Assembly (NCBI GenBank): GCA_944387015.1 | Contig: CALXDH010000008.1 | Coordinates: 1-64,000, forward strand | Reading direction: 5' to 3' | DNA: 64,000 nt | DNA from: an uncultured Oscillospiraceae bacterium | Lineage (GTDB): Bacteria; Bacillota; Clostridia; Oscillospirales; Oscillospiraceae | Shown: positions 26,301 through 36,703 of the stretch, in pieces | Layout: each line of letters starts with the position of its first letter | Numbering within the stretch: position 1 is the first letter of the stretch | The notes under the pieces: generated by a model | Database searches by the model: none | What the model was told of the DNA's origin: nothing | The model's input: the letters and a program-made list of their open reading frames with translations, nothing else | Position numbers and translations under genes: made by a program

Positions 26301-26993
26301 ATGAAACGAAGCGAAATCAATGAGATCATCCTGCGCTCCGAGGAATTTATTCGGAGCTTTCAGTTTATTCTGCCCCCGTTTGCGTCCTGGACGCCGGAGA
26401 TGTGGCGGGAAAAGGGCCATGAGTGTGATGAGATCCGGGACAATATGCTGGGCTGGGACATCACCGACTGGGGCAGCGGAAACATGGACGAAGTGGGGCT
26501 GGTGCTGTTTACACTGCGCAACGGAAACCAGAAACTGCCCCAGTACAAAAAGCCCTATGCGGAAAAGCTGCTCATCAGTCAGGAGGGTCAGCTTTGCCCC
26601 ATGCACTTCCACTGGAACAAGATGGAAGACATCATCAACCGGGGCGGCGGGACGCTGGTGATGCAGCTCTACTGCTCCAACGAACAGGAAGAACTGGACA
26701 GGAACGCGGCTGTGGAAATCGTCTCGGACGGAGTCCGGATGACGCTGGAACCGGGGGCGCTTTTGGAGCTGCAGCCGGGTCAGAGCGTGACGCTGCCTCA
26801 GAAGGTGTACCATGCGTTCTGGGCCAAGCGGGGCACGGGGCCGGTCCTGATCGGCGAAGTCAGCCAGTGCAATGACGACGAATCGGACAACCGCTTCTGG
26901 CAGGCGGTGGGCCGCTTCCCGGAGATCGAAGAGGACGTGCCGCCGATTCGCCTGCTGTGCAATGAGTATCCGCCGGCGGCGGAGCCGGTGTGA
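26301..26993 (+). CDS. D-lyxose ketol-isomerase-like protein
   Basis: The 230-residue cupin-type protein matches the lyxose isomerase family. The metal site appears as HFHWNKMEDIINRGGG (His, His, Glu) plus a later His in KVYHAFWAK. The family converts D-lyxose to D-xylulose and can use D-mannose. Length is typical. Its stop overlaps the possible GTG start of the next gene. [12 protein letters not shown] precedes the ATG. Confidence 0.85.
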   Translation: MKRSEINEIILRSEEFIRSFQFILPPFASWTPEMWREKGHECDEIRDNMLGWDITDWGSGNMDEVGLVLFTLRNGNQKLPQYKKPYAEKLLISQEGQLCPMHFHWNKMEDIINRGGGTLVMQLYCSNEQEELDRNAAVEIVSDGVRMTLEPGALLELQPGQSVTLPQKVYHAFWAKRGTGPVLIGEVSQCNDDESDNRFWQAVGRFPEIEEDVPPIRLLCNEYPPAAEPV

Positions 26994-27835
26994 AGCCGGA
27001 GCCGGGAAGAGCTATGGAATTGCGGACAGACCCGGCGGCCCGTAAGGGGCCGCCGGATACCATTTCCATCTGGTGGCTGCACCAGGCGGGATTTGTGATC
27101 CGGATCGGGGAGAAGGTCTTTGCCATCGACCTCTTTTTGTCTCCGGCAGCGGAGCGGGTGGTTCCTCCGCCGGTGCGTCCGGAGGAAGTGACGGGGTTGG
27201 ATTATGTGCTGGGGACCCATGATCATCTGGACCATATCGACCGCGCCGTCTGGCCGGCACTGGCAAAGGCATCGCCGGAGGCGAAAATGCTGGTGCCCCG
27301 GTATCACCTGGAAAAACTGCAGCGGGAACTGCCGACAGTGGCCGGCCGTCTGGTGGGCGTGGGCAACGGGACGCCGTTTGAAGAGGACGGCTTCCGGGTG
27401 CAGGCGATCCCTGCGGCCCATGAATTGCTGGAGCGGGACCCGGTCACCGGGGAGTATGCGGCGGTGGGATATGCGGTGTCCTATCAGGGCGCGACGGTGT
27501 ATCACGCCGGCGACTGCTGCATCTACGAAGGACTGGAGACCCGGCTCAGGCAGCTGGGGCGGCTGGATGTGATGCTGCTGCCCATCAACGGCCGCAGTGC
27601 CTCCCGCCTGCGCAGGGGGATCCTGGGGAACATGACGTATCAGGAGGCGGCGGATCTGGCAGGAGCGGTAAAGCCGGGGCTGGTGATCCCCATGCACTAT
27701 GACGCTTACGCCGGGAATCTGGAAAATCCGCTGCTGTTTCAGGACTATCTGCACGTGAAGTATCCGGATGTGCCCTGTGCTGTGCCCCGGGCCGGGGAGC
27801 GTCTTGACGTGGAGATCCATCATCGGAACCGATAG
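26990..27835 (+). CDS. UlaG-like metallo-beta-lactamase-fold hydrolase
   Basis: This up to 281-residue protein has the metal motif GTHDHLDHID (about 79-88), YHAGDCC and PMHYD, in the arrangement of the UlaG group. UlaG itself opens L-ascorbate 6-phosphate lactone, so a sugar lactone or sugar phosphate lactone is a reasonable substrate. The GTG at 26990 overlaps the previous stop by four bases with GGAG upstream; ATG 27014 is an alternative giving 273 residues. Confidence 0.8.
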   Translation: MKPEPGRAMELRTDPAARKGPPDTISIWWLHQAGFVIRIGEKVFAIDLFLSPAAERVVPPPVRPEEVTGLDYVLGTHDHLDHIDRAVWPALAKASPEAKMLVPRYHLEKLQRELPTVAGRLVGVGNGTPFEEDGFRVQAIPAAHELLERDPVTGEYAAVGYAVSYQGATVYHAGDCCIYEGLETRLRQLGRLDVMLLPINGRSASRLRRGILGNMTYQEAADLAGAVKPGLVIPMHYDAYAGNLENPLLFQDYLHVKYPDVPCAVPRAGERLDVEIHHRNR

Positions 27836-27845
27836 GAGATTTGCC

Positions 27846-28910
27846 ATGGTCAGCCAGAAAAAGAAAATCGGCTGGGGCATTCTGGGCCCCGGCCGGATCG
27901 GAAGAGATTTTGCCGCGAGTTTGCGGTATGTGCCGGACGGCTATGTAGCGGCGGCCGGTTCCCGGAGCCTGGAACGCAGCCGTGCCTTCTGCCGGGAGTT
28001 CGGCGGCACCGCCTACGGAAGTTACCGGGAGCTTGTGGAGGATCCGGCAGTGGACATCGTCTATGTGGCCGTGCCCCATCCGATGCACGAGGCCGCCGTG
28101 AAGCTGGCATCCGACGCGGGCAAGGCGGTGCTGTGCGAAAAACCCTTTGCAGTGAATCGGGCACAGGCGGCATCTATGTTTGAACATGCCGCCGCCAACG
28201 GGACGTTTTTGATGGAGGGGCTCTGGTCCCGCTTTTTCCCGGCCTGGACCTATGTGCGTCAGCTGCTCCGGTCCGGAGAGCTGGGGCGGGTGGTGAACGT
28301 CACATCCCTGACCGGGTGGGGCGTGGATCCGAAGACGCTGCCTCCTACGGACCGCCTGCTGGACCCGGCTCTGGCCGGCGGAGCGCTGCTGGACGGCGGC
28401 GTTTACAGCCTTGCGGCCATGACGGTGGCCATGGGGCGGCTGGAGGAGCCTACGGAGTTTTTCAGCTCTGTGCTCCCGGCTTCCACAGGCGTGGACGCCG
28501 AGTCCACACTGTTTCTGCGCTTTGCGGACGGGATGACGGCGAACCTCATGTGCGGCCTGTACCGCAGGGAGTTCCGGACGGTCATCACTTGCGAGGAGGG
28601 GAGCATCCTGATCCCCCGTCACAGAAATCCGGATATGGTGCTGGTCGGTTCCAGACCCCAGGTCCACTGTGACCAGAGCTACTGGCAGGATCACCGGGTG
28701 ATGCGATTCCCCTTCCCCGGGGAGGGCTTCCAGTACGAGGCTGCGGCGGTGCAGGAGTGGGTCCGGGCAGGATTGACGGTCAGCCCTGAGGTCCCGCCGG
28801 AGGAAACCCTGCTCATCAGCGGCCTGTGCGACCGGGTCCGGGCAGCGGCAGGAATCGTGTATCCATTTGAACAGAACCGGGATGCCGGCGAGGCGGTGTC
28901 CCAAATTTAA
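27846..28910 (+). CDS. Gfo/Idh/MocA family oxidoreductase
   Basis: The 354-residue protein starts with a Rossmann fold (IGWGILGPGRIGRDFAASL, about 7-25) and has the family motif VLCEKPFAVN with its catalytic Lys, then a C-terminal alpha/beta domain. It oxidises a sugar or polyol with NAD(P). The ATG follows AGGAGA. With the lactonase-like gene directly upstream, an aldose-to-lactone-to-acid route is possible (inference). Confidence 0.9.
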   Translation: MVSQKKKIGWGILGPGRIGRDFAASLRYVPDGYVAAAGSRSLERSRAFCREFGGTAYGSYRELVEDPAVDIVYVAVPHPMHEAAVKLASDAGKAVLCEKPFAVNRAQAASMFEHAAANGTFLMEGLWSRFFPAWTYVRQLLRSGELGRVVNVTSLTGWGVDPKTLPPTDRLLDPALAGGALLDGGVYSLAAMTVAMGRLEEPTEFFSSVLPASTGVDAESTLFLRFADGMTANLMCGLYRREFRTVITCEEGSILIPRHRNPDMVLVGSRPQVHCDQSYWQDHRVMRFPFPGEGFQYEAAAVQEWVRAGLTVSPEVPPEETLLISGLCDRVRAAAGIVYPFEQNRDAGEAVSQI

Positions 28911-28924
28911 AGGAGGGATTTGAG

Positions 28925-29368
28925 ATGCTGAAGGGGATTCCGTCCAATGTCAGCTCTGCGCTGCTCAAGGCACTGGCGGATATGGGCCATGGCGATACGA
29001 TCGTGATCGCCGATCATTTTTACCCTGCCGCCACGATGGGTGCCGGAGGGATCATGATCGACGCAAAGGGAAACGGTACGCTGGACATGCTCCGTTCCAT
29101 TCTCCAGCTGATTCCCTTGGATGTGGAGTATGAGGAGTATCCGGTGAAGCTGATGAAACCGGATCCGGGTTTTGAGGAGAAACTGAAGGAGCGGCCGGCG
29201 CTGTGGGATGCAGTCCGGGAGACGGTGGCAGCCTGTGAGCCCCAGGCCGGCGTGGGCTTTGTCACCCGGACGGAGTTTTACGAACATGCGCGGCGGGCGT
29301 ATATCACGCTGTCCACCAGCGAGGAGCAGCCCTATGGCTGTGTGATTTTGCAAAAGGGCGTGCGCTGA
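28925..29368 (+). CDS. RbsD/FucU family sugar mutarotase
   Basis: The 147-residue protein is of FucU type: LKALADMGHGDTIVIADHFYP near residue 15, FYEHARRAYITLSTSEEQPYGCVILQKG at the C-terminus. These decamers interconvert alpha and beta forms of fucose or ribose. AAAGGAGG precedes the ATG. It closes the sugar locus before a terminator. Confidence 0.9.
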   Translation: MLKGIPSNVSSALLKALADMGHGDTIVIADHFYPAATMGAGGIMIDAKGNGTLDMLRSILQLIPLDVEYEEYPVKLMKPDPGFEEKLKERPALWDAVRETVAACEPQAGVGFVTRTEFYEHARRAYITLSTSEEQPYGCVILQKGVR

Positions 29369-29377
29369 AAAACACAA

Positions 29378-29409
29378 AAAAACACCAGCCGTATGGCTGG
29401 TGTTTTTTC
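29378..29409 (+). terminator. Terminator of the sugar locus
   Basis: AACACCAGCC and GGCTGGTGTT form a ten-pair stem with loop GTAT and T6. Confidence 0.9.
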
Positions 29410-29506
29410 GTGGAAAGCCGAACACCCGGCGCTGCCGGTTTTTTTCGGAGGTCTGCTGCCGCTATTGGGAAATCATCTTACGGCGCACCGCCGGCAGCCG
29501 GGGAAA

Positions 29507-30676
<1,170 letters not shown>

Positions 30677-30706
30677 CAGATCGTTCCTCCTTTTAATAAT
30701 TAATAA

Positions 30707-32032
30707 TTAAAAACTGTCCGGCTGCGCGGTTCCGGCGCAGACGCTGTCCCAGAACTGCAGATAGCTCTCCCGGGTAAATTTCGGCGCGGCGGCGTCCCGG
30801 ATGGCACGGGCCTGGGCAGCACCGTCCCACAAAAGGTCGATGACCGTCATGGCCATGGCCTTGGCGGGCATCACATAGGCCATCTCAGGATCGCACACGG
30901 TGAAGTTCTGGCTGTGGGCGTCTCCGTCATAGCCGCCGGTGGAGATGTGGATGAAGGGCATGAAGGAACTGACGTCTCCGGCGTCGGTGGCGCCTATCAG
31001 CTCCTGGCCGTAGATGTTGGTGCCTGCGCCCAGAAGCGTCTCGGCGTTGGCCGCGAAGAGGTCGGAGAGGACCGGGTTCTGGATGAGGGGCAGATAGCCG
31101 GGCATTTCCTGAATGTCCACCTTGGCGCCGATGGCATAGGCGCAGCCCTGCAGGGAGCGGTTGACCTTTTCGGAGGCGTCCAGGATGCCCTCCAGATTGG
31201 TGCCCCGGACATAGGTCTCCATCCGCACGTCCGCCGGCACGATATTCACCAGGTCGCCGCCTTTGGTGATGATGGGATGGACCCGGATCCGGTCCTTCTC
31301 CCGGAAGGTCTCCCGCTGGGAGTTGATGGCCAGCAGGGAGAGGGCGGCGGCATTGAGGGCGTTGATCCCGTCAAAGGGCCGGGCACCGGCGTGGGCTTCC
31401 CGGCCGGTAAAGCGGATCAGCTTGCCAAGGAAGCCGGAGCTGTCGCAGTTGATGAGGAAATGCCGGTCCCGGACGCCGGCGTGGGAGTGGATCATCATGC
31501 CCATGTCGATGTCGTCCAGCACACCCAGGCGCAAGTATTCCTGCTTGCCGCCGAAGAAGCGGATCTGCCCCTCCTGACGCAGCCGTTCCCGGTACTCCAG
31601 CTCCACGTACTCCTCCGCAGGCACCGCCACGAAGGCCACATTGCCGTCCAGCTGGTCCGCCAGCGGCGCAAGGCCCATGGCCGCGCCCAGCATGGAGGCG
31701 ATCTGGGCGTTGTGACCGCAGGAGTGGGCGGCGCCGGTGGTCCGGTCCGCCTGGGGGTGGAGGGGGCAGACCACAGCATCCAGCTCGCCCATCACCATGA
31801 CCCGGGGACCGTCGCTGCGGCCCTTCAGATCACCCCGGACGCCGGTGATGGCCAGTTTATCCCGGTAGGGGATCCCCAGTCGTTCAAACGTGCTGCGCAC
31901 CAGCGCGGCGGTATTGTGCTCTTTAAAGCCCAGTTCCGGATGGGCGAAAATCTCCTGTCCGATGTCAATGATGGCAGCCTTGTTGTCCTCAATCAGCTGC
32001 AGACAGCGGGCTTTGAGTGCTTCCTTTGTCAT
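30707..32032 (-). CDS. M20 family amidohydrolase (AbgB-like)
   Basis: The 441-residue protein is M20-like, with IFAHPELGFKEHNTAALV, GELDAVVCPLHP, AHSCGHNAQIASMLG and VPAEEYVELEYR. The pattern resembles AbgB and related N-acyl amino acid amidohydrolases. AAGGAGG precedes the ATG. It starts about 190 bp from the divergent adenine deaminase gene and leads a two-gene operon. The shared control region may link amide cleavage to purine or amine uptake, but this is inferred. Confidence 0.88.
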   Translation of the reverse strand: MTKEALKARCLQLIEDNKAAIIDIGQEIFAHPELGFKEHNTAALVRSTFERLGIPYRDKLAITGVRGDLKGRSDGPRVMVMGELDAVVCPLHPQADRTTGAAHSCGHNAQIASMLGAAMGLAPLADQLDGNVAFVAVPAEEYVELEYRERLRQEGQIRFFGGKQEYLRLGVLDDIDMGMMIHSHAGVRDRHFLINCDSSGFLGKLIRFTGREAHAGARPFDGINALNAAALSLLAINSQRETFREKDRIRVHPIITKGGDLVNIVPADVRMETYVRGTNLEGILDASEKVNRSLQGCAYAIGAKVDIQEMPGYLPLIQNPVLSDLFAANAETLLGAGTNIYGQELIGATDAGDVSSFMPFIHISTGGYDGDAHSQNFTVCDPEMAYVMPAKAMAMTVIDLLWDGAAQARAIRDAAAPKFTRESYLQFWDSVCAGTAQPDSF

Positions 32033-32129
32033 ATTGTGTCCTCCTTCGGGCTGGTTTTGCCAATTCCGGCAGAAACCGATGATTCACTTTGAATATTTTA
32101 TATAAATTGCGCATTTTTGCAAGGGTTTG

Positions 32130-32159
32130 TTGACAGACAGGGGGAAATTAGGATATGAT
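32130..32159 (+). promoter_or_regulatory. Promoter of the ade-pot operon
   Basis: TTGACA (32130-32135) and TATGAT (32154-32159) lie 18 bp apart. A small TGGCGG/CCGCCA hairpin lies in the leader. No purine riboswitch core was seen. Confidence 0.75.
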
Positions 32160-32225
32160 ACACGGAAAGAAAGGTAGTATCACTGGCGGGCTGCAGCCGC
32201 CATTTGCAAATGAGGAGAGAGAAGA

Positions 32226-33983
32226 TTGTCCACGCTGATGCACGTTGTCGGCGCCACACAGGGGCGTCGTCCGTTTTCCTGCTTGATCCGCAACGTGCGG
32301 ATCGTGAATGTGTTTAACGATACGGTCTCAGAGGGGTGCATTGGCCTCGAAGGAGACCGTATCGCGTATGTTGGCCCTCTGGAGCCGCCCTATGAGGCGG
32401 CAGAGGTGCTGGACGGCGGCGGCTGTTACGCTTTGCCGGGCTTTGTGGATTCCCACATGCACCTGGAAAGCAGCATGCTGACGCCGGCTCATTTTGCCCG
32501 GGCGGCCCTTTGCTGCGGGACCACCACGGTGGCGGCGGACCCCCATGAGATCGGAAATGTGCTGGGACTGCGGGGCGTGCAGGCGCTGATGGATGCGGCC
32601 CGCGGACTTCCCCTGCGGGTGTTGATGATGGCGCCGTCCACGATCCCCTCCGCTCCGGGGTTTGAGGACTCCGGATACAGCGTGGGGGCCGCGGAGGCGG
32701 CGGAGCTGCTGGATCTGCCGGGCGTATGGGGCCTTGGCGAGGTGATGGACTTCCGGGGCGTGGCCGACGGGGAGGAGCGGATCCTCTCCGTGACGCAGGA
32801 AGCGCTCCGGCGTGGCTGTATCATGGACGGACATGCCTCCCTGCTGACGGGCCGGGATCTGCAGGCCTTCCGGGCGACCGGGATCGACAGCGACCACACC
32901 CTGCGGACGGCGGAGAAGCTGGAAGAGGAGCTGGCTCTGGGCTTTACGGTCCAGATACAGGCCAACGCCCTGAACCGGGAGCTGGTGGCGGCCATGAATG
33001 CCGCTCCGGTCCAGGACCGCATCTGCCTGGTGACGGACGATGTGCCGCTGCCCCGACTGATGCGGCAGGGGCATTTGAACCATGTGGTGACGGAGGCCGT
33101 GGCGCTGGGGCTGGACCCGGTGCGGGCGGTGCGCTTTGCCACCATCAACCCGGCCCGCCGCCTGCGGCTTTACGATGTGGGCGGGATCGCCCCGGGCATG
33201 CGGGCGGATCTGCAGCTGGTGCGGGATCTGCGCGCGCCCCGGCCGGAGCTGGTGCTCTGCGGCGGGGAAGTGGTGTGCCGGGAGGGACGGCTTGTGAAGG
33301 CGCTGCCCCAGCCGGATCTGTCGGATGTGCTGCGCAGCTCTGTGCGGTGCGCGCCGGTGCGGCCGGAAGATCTGGTGATCGCTGCGCCTGCCGTGGGAAC
33401 GGCAGTGGTGAATGTGATCGCCCAGGACGGCGTGTCGCTGCACACTACCCGGGTCCAGCGGGAGCTTCCCGTGGTTCCGGGAGAAAACGGCGGCGCTGTG
33501 CTGGATGGCCGGGGCTATTTGAAGATGGCGGTCTTCAACCGCTACGGAAAGGCCCAGCATGGTCTGGCCCTGATCGAGGGCATGGGCCAGGTGCGGGGCG
33601 CCGTGGCGCTGACCTACGGCCACGATGCCCACAACCTCACGGTGTACGGAGGGAACGACGCCGACATGGCCCTGGCGGCCAACGCGGTGATCGAGGCCCA
33701 GGGCGGCATCTGCGCAGCGCAGGACGGCACGGTCCGCCGCTGCATCCCGCTGCCGCTGGCGGGGCTGATGTCCACGCTGCCGCCGGAGGAACTTCTGGAA
33801 GAATTGACGGCCTTTTTGACGGACTGTGGGGAGATGGGCTTCTCCCACGCAGACCTGATGTCGTTTTTCACCATTATGCCGCTGGCGGTCTCCCCGGAGA
33901 TCAAATGTACGGACCGGGGGCTGCTGGATGTGGCACATAAGCGGTTTTTGCCGCTCATTGAGAAGAGAAAGGGGGAGCATTGA
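32226..33983 (+). CDS. ade: Adenine deaminase
   Basis: The 585-residue protein is a full Ade: metal-binding FVDSHMHLESSMLTP (about 77-91), ADPHEIGNVLG, GEVMDFRGV, DGHASLLTG and the C-terminal MSTLPPEEL and FFTIMPLAVSPEIKCTDRGL. It converts adenine to hypoxanthine and ammonia. The TTG start has GAGGAG eight bases upstream; ATG 32238 is too far from it. The stop overlaps the permease start (TGATG). It heads an operon with an ABC transporter. Confidence 0.95.
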   Translation: MSTLMHVVGATQGRRPFSCLIRNVRIVNVFNDTVSEGCIGLEGDRIAYVGPLEPPYEAAEVLDGGGCYALPGFVDSHMHLESSMLTPAHFARAALCCGTTTVAADPHEIGNVLGLRGVQALMDAARGLPLRVLMMAPSTIPSAPGFEDSGYSVGAAEAAELLDLPGVWGLGEVMDFRGVADGEERILSVTQEALRRGCIMDGHASLLTGRDLQAFRATGIDSDHTLRTAEKLEEELALGFTVQIQANALNRELVAAMNAAPVQDRICLVTDDVPLPRLMRQGHLNHVVTEAVALGLDPVRAVRFATINPARRLRLYDVGGIAPGMRADLQLVRDLRAPRPELVLCGGEVVCREGRLVKALPQPDLSDVLRSSVRCAPVRPEDLVIAAPAVGTAVVNVIAQDGVSLHTTRVQRELPVVPGENGGAVLDGRGYLKMAVFNRYGKAQHGLALIEGMGQVRGAVALTYGHDAHNLTVYGGNDADMALAANAVIEAQGGICAAQDGTVRRCIPLPLAGLMSTLPPEELLEELTAFLTDCGEMGFSHADLMSFFTIMPLAVSPEIKCTDRGLLDVAHKRFLPLIEKRKGEH

Positions 33984-34819
33984 TGGAACGGAAAAAGCAG
34001 GCGCTGCTGCTGGCGCTGCCCGCGTCGCTGGCACTGCTGCTGTTTTTCATCTTCCCGATGATCTATATTCTGATCCGCACGCTGGCGGAGAACGGAACGG
34101 CGGACTTCACCGCATTCTTTACGGATCCCTTTTACCTGGACATCCTCTGGACGACCCTGCGGGTGTCGCTGATCTCTACGGCGGTCTCGCTGCTGCTGGG
34201 GTATCCCACGGCCTATTACATGGCCCGGACGCCGTCCCGGCTCAAGCAGGCCATGGTGATCGTGATCCTGTTCCCCTTCCTGGTCAGCGCCGTGGTGCGC
34301 TCCTACGGCTGGATGGTCATTCTCGGCACCAACGGCCTGCTCAACCAGTTCCTGATGGGCCTGGGGCTCATCTCTGAGCCGCTGAAGATCCTCAACACGG
34401 AGACGGCGGTCATCATCGGCATGATCCATCTGCTGATCCCCTACATGATCCTCTCCCTGGTGGGCGTGCTGCAGAGCATCGATCCCAATGTGGAGTACGC
34501 GGCGTACAGCCTGGGCGCATCTCCCATGACCACGTTCACCCGGGTCATCTTCCCCCTGAGCACACCGGGCATCATCTCCGGCTGCGTGCTGGTGTTTACG
34601 ATGAGCATGACCTCCTACGTCACCCCCAAGCTGTTGGGCGGGTCCAAGTTCCGCATGATGGCCACCATGGTGGTGCAGGAGATCAACGTCAGCTTTGACT
34701 GGGGTGCCGCCGCTGCCATCAGCTACATCCTGCTGGCGGTGATCCTGGCGGTCCAGGTCGTGGTGGTGCTGACCACCGGAAAATACATGAAACGGATGGG
34801 AGGCGGAAAGAATGCGTGA
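33983..34819 (+). CDS. PotB-type ABC transporter permease
   Basis: The 278-residue protein has about six membrane segments and the permease EAA loop EYAAYSLGASPMTTFTRVIFPLSTPGI near residue 172. It resembles PotB of spermidine/putrescine importers. The start overlaps the ade stop by one base and the gene overlaps the next permease by eight. AGAAAGGGGGAG precedes the ATG. The cargo is not proven to be polyamine. Confidence 0.9.
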   Translation: MERKKQALLLALPASLALLLFFIFPMIYILIRTLAENGTADFTAFFTDPFYLDILWTTLRVSLISTAVSLLLGYPTAYYMARTPSRLKQAMVIVILFPFLVSAVVRSYGWMVILGTNGLLNQFLMGLGLISEPLKILNTETAVIIGMIHLLIPYMILSLVGVLQSIDPNVEYAAYSLGASPMTTFTRVIFPLSTPGIISGCVLVFTMSMTSYVTPKLLGGSKFRMMATMVVQEINVSFDWGAAAAISYILLAVILAVQVVVVLTTGKYMKRMGGGKNA

Positions 34820-35606
34820 CGGCCATGTGAACTGGCTCTGCCGGCTGGTGGCAGTGCTGGTGATGCTCTTTTTGGTGGCGCCGCTGGTGGTCATCGTTTT
34901 GGCCTCCTTTACCCCCACTGCGCTGGTCACCTTCCCGCCTCAGGGCTTTTCCCTGAAGTGGTATGCCAACATCTTCACGTCCTCCACCCATTTTATGGAC
35001 GGCTTGGTCAAGAGCCTGGAAATCGGCATCCTGGCCACGCTGCTGGACGTGCTGCTGGGCGTGACGGCGGCCCTTTCCATCTGCCGGTATGACTTCCGGG
35101 GAAAGAACGCCCTGCTCAACTACTTTACCTCGCCCATGTATGTGCCCAGCGTTGCCTTCGCTTTCGTGCTGCTCCAGCTGTACAGCCAGCTGGGCGGCGT
35201 GCCGGGCATGCTGCGGATCTTCATCGGCCATTTCATCATCATCCTGCCCTATGTGGTCCGCAATACGGTCTCCGTGCTCCATGTGTTCAACTGGACGCTG
35301 GAGGACGCCGCCACATCCCTGGGAGCCAATCCCGTGCAGGTGTTCTTCAAGATCACCATTCCGCTGGCAAAGCCCGGCATCCTGGCGGGCGCCCTGCTGG
35401 CTTTCTTGTATTCCTTTGACGAGGTGGCGCTGAGCAGCCTGCTCTCCACGCCCCGGTTCATCACGCTGCCCATCCGGATCATGAACTACATGGAGCTGAC
35501 CTTTGACCCCACGCTGGCCGCCATCTCCACGCTTTTGATGGTTGCCTCTCTGGTCCTCATCATTTTGATGGAGCGCCTGGTGGGCCTGGATATGTTTATG
35601 AAGTAA
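34812..35606 (+). CDS. PotC-type ABC transporter permease
   Basis: The 264-residue protein has about six membrane segments and the EAA motif EDAATSLGANPVQVFFKITIPLAKPGI near residue 162. It pairs with the preceding permease to form the membrane channel. RBS GGAGGCGG precedes the ATG. Confidence 0.9.
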   Translation: MRDGHVNWLCRLVAVLVMLFLVAPLVVIVLASFTPTALVTFPPQGFSLKWYANIFTSSTHFMDGLVKSLEIGILATLLDVLLGVTAALSICRYDFRGKNALLNYFTSPMYVPSVAFAFVLLQLYSQLGGVPGMLRIFIGHFIIILPYVVRNTVSVLHVFNWTLEDAATSLGANPVQVFFKITIPLAKPGILAGALLAFLYSFDEVALSSLLSTPRFITLPIRIMNYMELTFDPTLAAISTLLMVASLVLIILMERLVGLDMFMK

Positions 35607-35619
35607 GGGGAGGAGCCAA

Positions 35620-36702
35620 ATGGCAACACTGGAGTTACAGCATCTGACAAAAAAATTCGGCGATTTTACCGCCGTTGACGACATGAACCTGTCTGTGGCC
35701 GAGGGCGAGATGATTGCCCTGCTTGGCGGCAGCGGCTGTGGAAAAACCACCACGCTGCGGATGATCGCCGGCTTTACCGAGCCCTTTTCCGGCACCATCC
35801 TGGTGGACGGCAAGGACGTGCGCAGCATCCCGCCCTACCGGCGGAACGTGGGCATCTTCTTCCAGAACTACGCTCTCTTCCCCCACATGACGGTGTTTGA
35901 GAACGTGGCCTTCGGATTGAAGCTGCAGAAGCTGCCCAAGGCGGAGATCCGGGAGCGGGTGGAAAATATGCTCTCCCTGGTGAAGCTGGTGGGCTTGGAC
36001 CGCCGCTATCCCCGGGAGCTCTCCGGCGGACAGCAGCAGCGGGTGGCGCTGGCCCGGGCCATGGTGACCCGTCCCACGATCTTGCTGCTGGACGAGCCGC
36101 TGTCCAACCTGGACGCCAAGCTCCGGGTGGAGATGCAGGTGGAGATCAAGCGCATCCAAAAGGAACTGGGCATCACCACCATCATCGTCACCCACGACCA
36201 TGAGGAAGCGGTGTCCCTGGCGGACCGGGTCATCGTGATGAACGCCGGTCGGGTCCAGCAGATCGGCACTCCGCAGGAGATCTTCGACCGTCCCGTGTCC
36301 CCCTTCGTGGCGGACTTCATGGGCTTTTCCACCTTCCTCCACGGCGTGGCCGGTCCGGAGGAGAACGGATTGCTGCCGGTCAAGTGCGGCAGCCATACCC
36401 TGCATGTCCGGACAGACGGCGGTGCGGACATCGCCCCCGGCGACGCCTGCGTGCTGACCATCCGGTCTGAGAATATCGCCCTCGCCAAGGAACCGGGGGA
36501 CAATGTGGTCTCCGGCCAGGTGCGCACCTCTACTTATAAGGGGCACACCACCCGGCTGGAGGTGACCGGCTGCTTCGACGAGACGGTTTACCCGGCACTG
36601 AGTGAATATACGGAGCACAAAGAGGGGGAGACAGTACAGCTGTATTTCCCGCCTGAGCGCATCTGTGTATATAAGGATGAAAAAAAGATGGAGGATCAAT
36701 GA
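35620..36702 (+). CDS. PotA-type ABC transporter ATPase
   Basis: The 360-residue ATPase has Walker A GGSGCGKTT (about 38-46), [15 protein letters not shown], Walker B ILLLDEPLSNLD and a C-terminal TOBE domain (about 280-355) as in PotA. It drives import through the two permeases. Spacing to the upstream permease is 13 bp, and the stop lies one base before the binding-protein start. Confidence 0.93.
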   Translation: MATLELQHLTKKFGDFTAVDDMNLSVAEGEMIALLGGSGCGKTTTLRMIAGFTEPFSGTILVDGKDVRSIPPYRRNVGIFFQNYALFPHMTVFENVAFGLKLQKLPKAEIRERVENMLSLVKLVGLDRRYPRELSGGQQQRVALARAMVTRPTILLLDEPLSNLDAKLRVEMQVEIKRIQKELGITTIIVTHDHEEAVSLADRVIVMNAGRVQQIGTPQEIFDRPVSPFVADFMGFSTFLHGVAGPEENGLLPVKCGSHTLHVRTDGGADIAPGDACVLTIRSENIALAKEPGDNVVSGQVRTSTYKGHTTRLEVTGCFDETVYPALSEYTEHKEGETVQLYFPPERICVYKDEKKMEDQ

Positions 36703-36703
36703 G

